From Endozoicomonas sp. 4G (GTDB lineage Bacteria; Pseudomonadota; Gammaproteobacteria; Pseudomonadales; Endozoicomonadaceae): a DNA stretch of 64,000 nt. Shown one piece after another: positions 43,467-50,942 of this stretch (position 1 is its first letter; each line of letters starts with the position of its first letter). The translations under genes were made by a program, and so were the position numbers. Under the pieces are notes generated by a model, which was given only the letters and a program-made list of their open reading frames with translations, made no database searches and had not been told where the DNA came from. The stretch covers positions 4,241,001-4,305,000 of the forward strand of contig NZ_CP082909.1 of the NCBI RefSeq assembly GCF_023822025.1, read 5' to 3'.

Positions 43467-44564
43467 TCACTCAATTCGAGTCAGCTTTCTTTCCCTGTCC
43501 AAAGCCCAGCAAGCAAAGTCTTCAGCCAGTTCAACCTGTCCACTGAACACCGATTGAGCTTCACTTCTGAGTGCTTCAACTGATGAGGCAAAGTCAGACG
43601 CCTGTTGCTGATAACGGCCACTGATGTGGGTCAAAATGACATAGCGCACTCCACCCTTTTCAGCCGCTTTACCCACCATTCTGGCGGTACTGTGCATATA
43701 TTGCGGCCCCACTTTTTCCAGAACAGGCTCTGTAAAGGTGGCTTCATGTACCAGCACATCAACACCTTTCATGGCATTTATCAGCAGATCAGGCTGGTCA
43801 TTATCACCACCAATAATAGCTACTCTGCCTGAGCTGGGCGGTAGTCTTACATCCTGTGGATGAACAATAGTACCGTCCGCCAAGGTGACACTGTTGCCAT
43901 TCTGCAACTCTCCCCAAAGTGGCCCCTTTGGCACGCCCAGCGCCGCCAATTTGTCCTGATCCATTGATGGAATAACAGGTTGCTCTGCAAAGCGATAGGC
44001 GTAGCTGGGAACGCGATGGGAGAGTTCATGGGAAGTCACTTTAATGCGCCGATCCTGAAAGTGAAAATCAGGTTCATCACTGCGAACAAAATTCAGTTCG
44101 AAAGGCATATTTCTGACGGCAGCACATTTCAGTGAATGTCTGACAAAGCTTTCTACGCCCTGGGGTGCACAGATCGTTAAGGGGTCTTTCCTGCCCTGCA
44201 TACTGGCGCTGGTGATCAGGCCGGGCAGTCCAAAGATATGGTCGCCATGGACATGGGTGATGAAAATACCTGCAAGGCCGGACAGTGTGTAGCGGCTCTT
44301 TACCCGCTGATGGCTCTCTACCCGCTGATGGCTCTCTACCCGCTGATGGCTCTCTACCCGCTGATGGCTCTCTACCGGCTGATGGCTCTCTACCGGCTGA
44401 TGGCTCTCTACCCGCTGATGGCTCCTTAATAACCGCTGCTGGGTTCCTTCACCACAGTCCACCAGGTACCAGTCTCGACTTTCGTCCAGAGCCAGGGCCA
44501 TTGCGGTCACATTTCTGTCTACGGTGGGAGAGCCTGCCGAGGTTCCCAGAAAAGTAAATCTCAT
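43467..44564 (-). CDS. rnz: Ribonuclease Z with in-frame minisatellite insertion
   Basis: Metallo-beta-lactamase-fold endonuclease that processes tRNA 3' ends. MRFTFLGTSAGSPTVDRNV at the start, the Zn-binding HVHGDH at 104-109 with IFGLPGL, HELSHRVPSYAYRF, the LVHEATFTE motif and the final ILTHISGRY are all present, so the active site is intact. At 365 residues it is about 60 longer than E. coli RNase Z (305). The excess includes seven SHQRVE-type hexapeptides at residues 48-89, inserted between CGEGTQQRLL and IFITHVHGDH, a loop near the active-site edge. It starts at ATG 44564. Confidence 0.95.
   Translation of the reverse strand: MRFTFLGTSAGSPTVDRNVTAMALALDESRDWYLVDCGEGTQQRLLRSHQRVESHQPVESHQPVESHQRVESHQRVESHQRVESHQRVKSRYTLSGLAGIFITHVHGDHIFGLPGLITSASMQGRKDPLTICAPQGVESFVRHSLKCAAVRNMPFELNFVRSDEPDFHFQDRRIKVTSHELSHRVPSYAYRFAEQPVIPSMDQDKLAALGVPKGPLWGELQNGNSVTLADGTIVHPQDVRLPPSSGRVAIIGGDNDQPDLLINAMKGVDVLVHEATFTEPVLEKVGPQYMHSTARMVGKAAEKGGVRYVILTHISGRYQQQASDFASSVEALRSEAQSVFSGQVELAEDFACWALDRERKLTRIE
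44295..44420 (-). repeat. 18-bp minisatellite inside rnz, seven copies
   Basis: On the coding (minus) strand, seven near-perfect units of TAGAGAGCCATCAGCGGG encode SHQRVE/SHQPVE hexapeptides. The unit matches the glnL minisatellite TAAAGAGCCTTCAGCGGG at 16 of 18 positions but is translated in a different frame. Length is a multiple of three, so copy-number change keeps rnz in frame. Confidence 0.95.
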
Positions 44565-44746
44565 AAAGTTGTCGTTTACCTGTAGCGTTTTTCCCGATGG
44601 GTTCTGTCTTTCTCATTTTAAATCAGAATAACACGTTACAGGGAGCGTAGAATAAATCAGAAGGGACCGTGCTTTCAGGTATGTGAAAGCCTGTCTATTC
44701 AAGGCATACTGAAACCTCTATTAGCAAGATCAATGGCGTTTTGAGT

Positions 44747-45895
44747 ATGAGAAACAGGGCTGCAAACCTGATGTTCGCCGTAACCCTGACCCTGTTCAGC
44801 TTTATGAACAGCGGAACGGTCCACGCAGAATCCGAAGCAAAAGAATCCCCCCAGGCTCAGCTGGAGGCGATCAACGGAGACATTGAACAGCTGAGAAAAC
44901 TGCTGGACAAGCTCAACAAGGAACGCTCCTCTGCCGAACGACAGTTGCAGTCTACCGAAACGGATATGAGCCAGCTGCAAAATGCCATTTATAAAATAGA
45001 GCAGACACTTGAACAGGGGAAAGCCGACCTAAAAAAGCTCCAAAGCCGTCAGCAGGCTCTGACGGCGCAGAAAAATAAAGAAAAAAATCGCATCGCCAAC
45101 AGTGTCCGCTCCGTTTACCTGGGCAGCCGTGACAATCGGCTGAAGTTACTCTTGAACCAGGAAGACCCGGAAGCCGTCTCCAGACACCTGACCTACCTGA
45201 AACATCTTCAAAAAGCTCAGCTGGAAGCCATCGAAGCCTTCGAGAAAACACTGGCCGACATAGCAGATAACGCTCGGCAACAGCAGACTCTGAACGACAA
45301 ACTGGCAGAACAACGGGCAAACCTTTCCGAAAAACAGGAGCAGTTGATCGAATCCAGAAATGACCGGAAAGCATTAATCGCCGAAATCAACCATCAATTC
45401 AACAGCAATGATCAGGAGCTGGGCGCCCTCCATCAACAAAAGCAGCAGCTGCAAGAAGTATTAGCCCAACTGGCCGCCAGAAGATCAGCCAACTCCAATA
45501 TTCAGCAATCCAAAGGAAAATTACCCTGGCCGGTGAATGGCCGGGTTGTGTACCACTTCAACCAGCAAAGGCCCGATACCCGGATTCGCTGGCAGGGGAT
45601 TCTGATCTCGGCAAAAGCAGGCACCAAAATCAATGCCATTCATGACGGCACTGTCATTTTTTCTGACTGGTTAAGGGGTTACGGTCAACTCATCATTGTC
45701 GACCACGGCAATCACTATCTGTCACTTTACGCACACAACCAATGGTTACTGAAAGAAGAAGGTGAAAAGGTGCTGGCCGGAGAAGAACTGGCACTGAGCG
45801 GCCAGTCCGGGGGGCAGGCGGAACCCGGAGTCTATCTGGAAATCCGATACAAAGGGAAACCTCAAAACCCGATTCCATGGCTCACAAAATCGTAA
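44747..45895 (+). CDS. envC: EnvC-like murein hydrolase activator (degenerate M23)
   Basis: A 382-residue exported protein (signal peptide to about residue 26). Residues 30-250 form a long coiled coil (LEAINGDIEQLRKLLDKLNKE onward). The C-terminal LytM domain (GRVVYHFNQQRPDTRIRWQGILISAKAGTKINAIHDGTVIFSDWLRGYG) lacks the metal-binding His residues of true M23 peptidases (RWQGI and VYLEIR in place of the His-bearing motifs). It therefore resembles E. coli EnvC, which activates AmiA/AmiB at the division site rather than cutting murein itself. ATG 44747 is chosen; TTG 44741 is possible. Followed by ctpA as in relatives. Confidence 0.92.
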   Translation: MRNRAANLMFAVTLTLFSFMNSGTVHAESEAKESPQAQLEAINGDIEQLRKLLDKLNKERSSAERQLQSTETDMSQLQNAIYKIEQTLEQGKADLKKLQSRQQALTAQKNKEKNRIANSVRSVYLGSRDNRLKLLLNQEDPEAVSRHLTYLKHLQKAQLEAIEAFEKTLADIADNARQQQTLNDKLAEQRANLSEKQEQLIESRNDRKALIAEINHQFNSNDQELGALHQQKQQLQEVLAQLAARRSANSNIQQSKGKLPWPVNGRVVYHFNQQRPDTRIRWQGILISAKAGTKINAIHDGTVIFSDWLRGYGQLIIVDHGNHYLSLYAHNQWLLKEEGEKVLAGEELALSGQSGGQAEPGVYLEIRYKGKPQNPIPWLTKS

Positions 45896-46099
45896 GACAG
45901 ACTGCATAAAATATCCTCTTGTAAATGATTGCAGAAACACCCGGGTGAACCGATAAAACAGAAAGTATCAGCTTTTATCTTTTACAGTTTGAAGCGTTGA
46001 CAGTTAAAGCAATGTGCAGTCTGTCAAACAAAGCTGCCTATACTTCAACCCTTTGAATGCCAAAACACTTGAACCGTGAAAATTGTCGCAGGAGAATTC

Positions 46100-47566
46100 A
46101 TGACACAATCCTTTCCTACTTCCCGGCAGCCAATGCCACAATGGCTAAAAGCCGCTGTGCTGGCACTGGCATCCGGATTTGCCCTGCAAAGCTGGTCGGC
46201 ACCGGTTGGCCAGCAAGAAAAGCCCGCAGCAGCCGTTGAGCCTGCCAAGTCAACAGCCGATGCCGAAGCGGCAAAAGAAGAGAAGAAAGGTACACTGCCG
46301 CTGGACGAGTTGCGTACCTTTACCGAGGTCATGCAACGCATCAAAAGCGCCTACGTTGAAGAGGTGGATGACAAGACGCTTCTGGATAATGCCATCAAGG
46401 GCATGCTTTCAGGTCTGGATCCCCATTCAGCCTACCTGAAACCAGACGACTTCAAAGAACTGGAAATCAACACATCCGGCAAGTTTGGTGGACTGGGTAT
46501 CGAAGTCGGTATGGAAAACGGCTTCATCAAGGTCATATCGCCCATTGACGATACCCCCGCCCAGAAAGCTGGCGTACTGGCGGGCGACCTGATCATCAAG
46601 CTGGATGACAAATCCGTAAAAGGCATGTCATTAATGGACTCTGTCGACAAAATGCGTGGCAAGCCCGGAGAACCCATCAAGCTGACGATTGTTCGTGAAG
46701 GATCCCCCAAGCCCATTAACCTGATCGTCAAGCGCGACATTATCAAGGTACAGAGTGTTAAATCCCGAATGCTGGAAGACGGCTATGGCTACATTCGCAT
46801 GAGCCAGTTCCAGTCTGAATCCGACAAAGAAGTCGTTGAACACCTCAACAAACTCAAAAAATCCCAGAACGGGAAACTGAAAGGTCTGGTACTGGATCTT
46901 CGCAACAACCCCGGTGGCGTTTTGCAGGCAGCAGTGGGGGTGGTAGACGCCTTTATCAAAGAAGGGCTGATCGTTTACACCAAAGGGCGTATTCCTAATT
47001 CTGAGCTCAGCTTTAAAGCCAGCAAAGATGATCCTTCAGAAGGTATTCCCCTGGTCGTGCTGATCAACGGCGGTTCCGCATCGGCTTCTGAAATCGTCGC
47101 TGGTGCCCTGCAGGATCATCACAGGGCCGTGCTGGTAGGGACTGAATCCTTTGGCAAAGGTTCCGTTCAAACCGTATTGCCTCTGAATATTGATAATAAA
47201 AAAGGCCTGAAGCTCACTACGGCTCTCTACTACACGCCTAATGGCCGCTCAATCCAGGCGGAGGGGATCAAACCTGACATCCTTGTGCCAAGGGCTAAAG
47301 TGGTACCTGAAGAAAACGTCTCGGATTACAAAGAAGCGGACTTACAGGGTCACCTCTCCAACGGTAATAAGCAGACTGAAAAAGGCAAGCAGAAAAAAGA
47401 CAAACAGAAGGACAAATCCAGTTCGCTGGCCGAGCAGGATTATCAGTTAAGTCAGGCTCTGAACGTACTTAAGGGCATCCATATCAATGCGATTCGTGAC
47501 AAGAAAAAAGACACCGTGATTGTTGAGGAACCTAAAGAGGCCATGAAGACAACCAGCGCTCTTTAA
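46100..47566 (+). CDS. ctpA: Carboxy-terminal processing protease (S41)
   Basis: Periplasmic serine protease. The frame opens at GTG 46076, but ATG 46100 follows AGGAG at ideal spacing and gives 488 residues. The order is: signal/anchor (about residues 15-33), a PDZ domain (LGIEVGMENGFIKVISPIDDTPAQKAGVLAGDLIIKLDD) and the S41 catalytic core with the Ser in NGGSASASEIVAGAL and the Lys in TESFGKGSVQT. The C-terminus is lysine-rich (KQTEKGKQKKDKQKDKSSS). In relatives it works with a lipoprotein adaptor to cut murein endopeptidases. It follows the EnvC-like gene; a strong terminator closes the unit. Confidence 0.96.
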   Translation: MTQSFPTSRQPMPQWLKAAVLALASGFALQSWSAPVGQQEKPAAAVEPAKSTADAEAAKEEKKGTLPLDELRTFTEVMQRIKSAYVEEVDDKTLLDNAIKGMLSGLDPHSAYLKPDDFKELEINTSGKFGGLGIEVGMENGFIKVISPIDDTPAQKAGVLAGDLIIKLDDKSVKGMSLMDSVDKMRGKPGEPIKLTIVREGSPKPINLIVKRDIIKVQSVKSRMLEDGYGYIRMSQFQSESDKEVVEHLNKLKKSQNGKLKGLVLDLRNNPGGVLQAAVGVVDAFIKEGLIVYTKGRIPNSELSFKASKDDPSEGIPLVVLINGGSASASEIVAGALQDHHRAVLVGTESFGKGSVQTVLPLNIDNKKGLKLTTALYYTPNGRSIQAEGIKPDILVPRAKVVPEENVSDYKEADLQGHLSNGNKQTEKGKQKKDKQKDKSSSLAEQDYQLSQALNVLKGIHINAIRDKKKDTVIVEEPKEAMKTTSAL

Positions 47567-47602
47567 GAGCTACTTTTTAAGAGCTGCTTTTTAAAAGCCG
47601 TA
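47561..47602 (+). repeat. 14-bp repeat across the ctpA stop codon
   Basis: Three related units of TTTTAAGAGCTGCT run from the last codons of ctpA (stop 47564-47566) to the terminator. The first and third are degenerate. Confidence 0.75.
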
Positions 47603-47606
47603 AAAA

Positions 47607-47637
47607 AACCGTCTGGGGTCATCCAGACGGTTTTTTT
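47607..47637. terminator. Bidirectional terminator after ctpA
   Basis: A7 then AACCGTCTGG (47607-47616), loop GGTCAT, CCAGACGGTT (47623-47632) and T-run. It serves ctpA and the convergent outer-membrane protein gene. Confidence 0.92.
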
Positions 47638-47649
47638 ATGCTCTCCACT

Positions 47650-48195
47650 TCAGAACCTGAACTTAACCCCCAGACTGATAACGGGCTGCTCTTTACTGTC
47701 TGCTTTAGTGCCTTGCAATGACGGGTTAGCCGTGGACTCTGAAACAGCACTCTCAGTCTTCTCATGCCCAGTGTCCAGAAAAGTACCCACGTCAACGCTA
47801 AAATCAACCCGTTCGGCATCATCAAGCAGTTTTTTCCAACCGACACCGACATAAGCCCGTCGCAGTTCACCAGAGGCATAGACTTTCTTTGAATCACTGG
47901 CGAAAGCCCCCGCAGAAACCCTGAAGCCACTTTCAAAGGGATAGTAATCGATCACCACACCGTTCTGTGGAGCAGAGTCATAAGTATCGGGAGCAGAAAG
48001 ATCATCGCTGATAATGGTATAAGCACGCAGACCAAAGGTATGGCTGTTGGTTTCCTGTCGGTTATTCAGAACCTCAGCGCCGATTTCTGATGGCATAAAA
48101 TCGGAATCATCCGCCTGTACCTTCATGGAAAGCGTCATGGAAAGCGTCATGGACAGCATCATGCAAACCGCAAAGATTGAAGGACCGCCGTTCAT
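47650..48195 (-). CDS. Small outer-membrane beta-barrel-like protein
   Basis: A 181-residue protein from ATG 48195 (AGGA upstream; the frame extends to 48228). The signal peptide ends VQA and contains a repeat-expanded hydrophobic core. The mature part alternates hydrophobic and polar residues in strands (FGLRAYTI, NGVVIDYYPFESGFRVSAGAF, RAYVGVGWKKL, RVDFSVDVGTF) and ends VISLGVKFRF with the terminal Phe recognised by the BAM machinery. This points to a small porin-like or OmpW/OmpX-like barrel, perhaps eight strands; no specific family is claimed. It is convergent with ctpA. Confidence 0.75.
   Translation of the reverse strand: MNGGPSIFAVCMMLSMTLSMTLSMKVQADDSDFMPSEIGAEVLNNRQETNSHTFGLRAYTIISDDLSAPDTYDSAPQNGVVIDYYPFESGFRVSAGAFASDSKKVYASGELRRAYVGVGWKKLLDDAERVDFSVDVGTFLDTGHEKTESAVSESTANPSLQGTKADSKEQPVISLGVKFRF
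48124..48159 (-). repeat. 12-bp repeat within a signal peptide
   Basis: CATGGAAAGCGT occurs twice exactly and once degenerate (coding-strand MTLS units), lengthening the hydrophobic core of the outer-membrane protein's signal peptide. Confidence 0.8.
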
Positions 48196-48417
48196 TGTCC
48201 TTTCTCCGGGAATCGTCATTTGGAACAAGGATCTTCTCCCTATCCTCTCCGGAAAAGCCGAAGCAAGTCAACCATCCAACGCGTAAATCTGGAAGTGAGT
48301 TCACGTATTCTCCTTCTGATCACCTGACTTCCGTACTGATAAACTATCCTGTTTATATGAAAAATTTCTCATCGCTTTTTCATCACCTTCTCATTTCTTT
48401 CCCTCCTGGGTCCCGAT

Positions 48418-49275
48418 ATGCAAACTGATAACATTCCACAATCTGGCTGCGTGCCTCCCTCTGAAATTGCCCGCCTGGCTGAAGATGCCGCTGTCGGTAA
48501 AACCAAAAAACACCCGGAAGTGACCTTTGTCCTTGCGGTTCTGGCCGGTATTTTTATTTCTCTGGCGGGTATGTTTTACACCATCGTCACCACCGGAACC
48601 GAGGGGCTGCCCTATGGTATGGCCAAGCTGGTTGGTGGACTGACTTTCAGTATGGGCCTGATGATGGTCATACTCTGTGGAGCCGAACTGTTCACCAGTA
48701 ACACCCTGTTGCTGATGGGTCGGGCCACTCGTCGCATCAATATTGCCCAGATCACCAAGAACTGGACACTGGTCTACTTCGGTAACATGGCCGGAGCCTT
48801 TTTGATGGTGGCATTACTAATGGGAGCGAGCCAGTACCAGGGAGCCCACGGTAACCTTGGTATCAACTATATGTATGTTGCCAATTCCAAAATGGGACAC
48901 ACTTTCATTCAGGCCATGCTACTGGGGATCTTGTGTAATCTTGTTGTCTGTCTCACCTACTGGATGAGCCTGAGCGCACGTTCCGCAGCCGGTAAAATGT
49001 TGGCCTGCGTACTGCCCGTTGCCTGCTTTCTGTCAGCCGGATTTGAGCACTCCGTTGCCAATATGTTCCTGCTCCCTATGGGCTGGCTGATCAAAACCAT
49101 TGCCACGCCTGAATTCTGGGCAGCCACAGGCTACAGCGCTGACGCTTTCAGTAATATTACGATTTTCAATATGATTGTTATGAACATCATCCCTGCAACC
49201 CTCGGTAACATTATTGGTGGTGGTGTCATGGTCGGTTTGAGCAACTGGTTTGTTCACCTTCGCGAGCGTGACTGA
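48418..49275 (+). CDS. Formate/nitrite transporter (FocA/NirC) family channel
   Basis: A 285-residue inner-membrane protein with six helices. It begins with the N-terminal helix ISRLAEDA-type (PPSEIARLAEDAAVGKTKKHP) typical of FNT channels and has LVGGLTFSMGLMMVILCGAELFTSNTLLL, YFGNMAGAFLMVALL, GILCNLVVCLTYWMSLSARSAAGKML and FEHSVANMFLLPMG. The conserved FEHSVANM carries the pore His. Family members pass formate, nitrite or hydrosulfide as the acid or anion; no neighbouring enzyme indicates which. It starts at ATG 48418 and ends at a hairpin. Confidence 0.93.
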   Translation: MQTDNIPQSGCVPPSEIARLAEDAAVGKTKKHPEVTFVLAVLAGIFISLAGMFYTIVTTGTEGLPYGMAKLVGGLTFSMGLMMVILCGAELFTSNTLLLMGRATRRINIAQITKNWTLVYFGNMAGAFLMVALLMGASQYQGAHGNLGINYMYVANSKMGHTFIQAMLLGILCNLVVCLTYWMSLSARSAAGKMLACVLPVACFLSAGFEHSVANMFLLPMGWLIKTIATPEFWAATGYSADAFSNITIFNMIVMNIIPATLGNIIGGGVMVGLSNWFVHLRERD

Positions 49276-49289
49276 GCCCTCATCAGGAT

Positions 49290-49311
49290 GAGGCTGCACT
49301 GGAGCAGCCTC
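49290..49311 (+). terminator. Hairpin after the FNT channel gene
   Basis: GAGGCTGC (49290-49297) pairs perfectly with GCAGCCTC (49304-49311). There is no T-run; a short 10-bp repeat (ACTCGCTACT) follows to about 49347. Confidence 0.5.
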
Positions 49312-49489
49312 GCAACTATTCGCTACAACTCGCTACTACTCGCTACTAAACGACAATAGCCGTCAAAATTTCCAATCAGACTTTAATTTGACCGGCGTTT
49401 TTTCTGAATGGTGCTACATTTACGTTTTTTAGGGTTCTCTTTTCCTCCTAACCCGTTCCACATTTTTTTTGCAGTTTATGGAAGTGTTC

Positions 49490-50872
49490 ATGAGATCTTT
49501 CCTTAAATGCTCTGTAGTCCCTGATGGTTATTCCAAAGAACAGCACGAACGCTATTCAAGATTACGATTACAGATTCTGTTCGGGGCTTTCCTTTCTTAT
49601 TCGGCCTATTACCTGGTTCGGAAAAACTTTGTCATGGTCATGCCCGACCTGATTGCAGAAGGCTATAGCAAATCCGAACTCGGCATAGCTTTATCAGCCC
49701 TGGCCCTCAGTTATGGCATCAGCAACCTGGCCATGGGTTACCTGGCCGACCGGATTGATGTCCGCAAGCTGATGCCCCTGTGCCTGGTGGGTTCGGCGGT
49801 GATTTCTCTGTTTCTTGGCTTTTCGCCGGTGCTTCAGCTGCCACTGATTATTATCGCAGTGACTCTGGCTCTTAATGGCTGTATACAGGGCTCAGGATGG
49901 CCGTGCAGTGCCAAATTGATTGCCCACTGGTTCGTCAGGCAAGAGCGTGGCACCGCCATGAGTATCTGGAATCTGTCGCATAATGTCGGCTGTGGCCTGC
50001 TGGGGCCCATTGCCATAATGGCAGTAACGCTCTTTGGTTGCTGGCAAAGCAAGCTCTACTTTCCGGCTTTTATCGCCATCATTGTTGCCATATTGGGTTA
50101 TCTGCTTTTACGGGACAGACCTTCTCAGTGTCAGCTCCCCCCGCCTGCTCCGGAGTTGCCGGAAGAACTGGAGATAGAACAGCACAAAACCTCTTTTATC
50201 CGAACGCTTCAGCTGTTCAAACAGCATTGTCTAACCATGCCTCCGCTCTGGATTCTGGCCATCGTCAATGCCTGTGTTTATTTTATTCGTTACGGTGTTA
50301 TTGACTGGGCCCCGGTCTACCTGACGGAAACCAAGGGCTTCAGCTTCAACGCTTCGAGCTGGGCTTTTTTTGCTTTTGAGTATGCCGCTATTCCCGGCAC
50401 CCTGATTTGTGGCTACATGAGCGATAAACATTTCAAAGGCAAGCGCGCTCCCATGAATGCCCTGTTTATGGCATTGGTTCTCATTTCGGTCATTGCCTAC
50501 TGGAACTCACCACCGGGCAACACCACTCATGCCGTTCTCTCACTGATCTCCACCGGCTTTTTAATCTACGGCCCGGTCATGCTGGTGCACGTTCATATCA
50601 TTGATCTGGTACCTCTACCCTTTGCCGCCACGGCAGCCGGCTTCTGTGGACTTTTCGGGTATATCTTCGGAGCCACTTCTGCCAACCTGTTACTGGGGAA
50701 AGTACTCGACCTTTACGGCTGGGATGCCTGCTTCCAATTGTTAGCCGGTGCCAGCTTTCTGGCCCTGCTATTGCTCTTACTCCTCTGGCTATGGGAAAAC
50801 AGGCACCCTGACCCTACCACTGAGTTCAGCCCGACCACACCCCAGGCCATGACCCTCTCTTCCTCAAAATAG
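49490..50872 (+). CDS. MFS organophosphate:phosphate antiporter-family transporter (GlpT/UhpT/PgtP type)
   Basis: A 460-residue, 12-helix permease. ATG 49490 has GGAAG six bases upstream; the frame opens at TTG 49469. SAYYLVRKNFVMVMPDLIAEGYSKSELGIALSALALSYGISNLAMGYLADR matches the N-terminal signature of the OPA branch of the major facilitator superfamily. WNLSHNVGCGLLGP and GFCGLFGYIFGA are further OPA motifs. Typical substrates are glycerol-3-phosphate, hexose phosphates or phosphoglycerates exchanged for phosphate. The nearby phytase and Pit genes fit organophosphate use, but this is inference. The UhpC-type sensor role cannot be excluded. Confidence 0.9.
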   Translation: MRSFLKCSVVPDGYSKEQHERYSRLRLQILFGAFLSYSAYYLVRKNFVMVMPDLIAEGYSKSELGIALSALALSYGISNLAMGYLADRIDVRKLMPLCLVGSAVISLFLGFSPVLQLPLIIIAVTLALNGCIQGSGWPCSAKLIAHWFVRQERGTAMSIWNLSHNVGCGLLGPIAIMAVTLFGCWQSKLYFPAFIAIIVAILGYLLLRDRPSQCQLPPPAPELPEELEIEQHKTSFIRTLQLFKQHCLTMPPLWILAIVNACVYFIRYGVIDWAPVYLTETKGFSFNASSWAFFAFEYAAIPGTLICGYMSDKHFKGKRAPMNALFMALVLISVIAYWNSPPGNTTHAVLSLISTGFLIYGPVMLVHVHIIDLVPLPFAATAAGFCGLFGYIFGATSANLLLGKVLDLYGWDACFQLLAGASFLALLLLLLLWLWENRHPDPTTEFSPTTPQAMTLSSSK

Positions 50873-50942
50873 AAAACTGACGAACGCCAAGGCTTTAGGT
50901 ACACTTATGGGTTAACGCGCAATCAGACCCAGCAAGGATTTC

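Noticed and set aside
44238-44557. Plus-strand frames full of MALYPL or GSLPAD repeats
   Set aside because: The 18-bp repeat contains no stop in several frames, so these are by-products of the rnz minisatellite.
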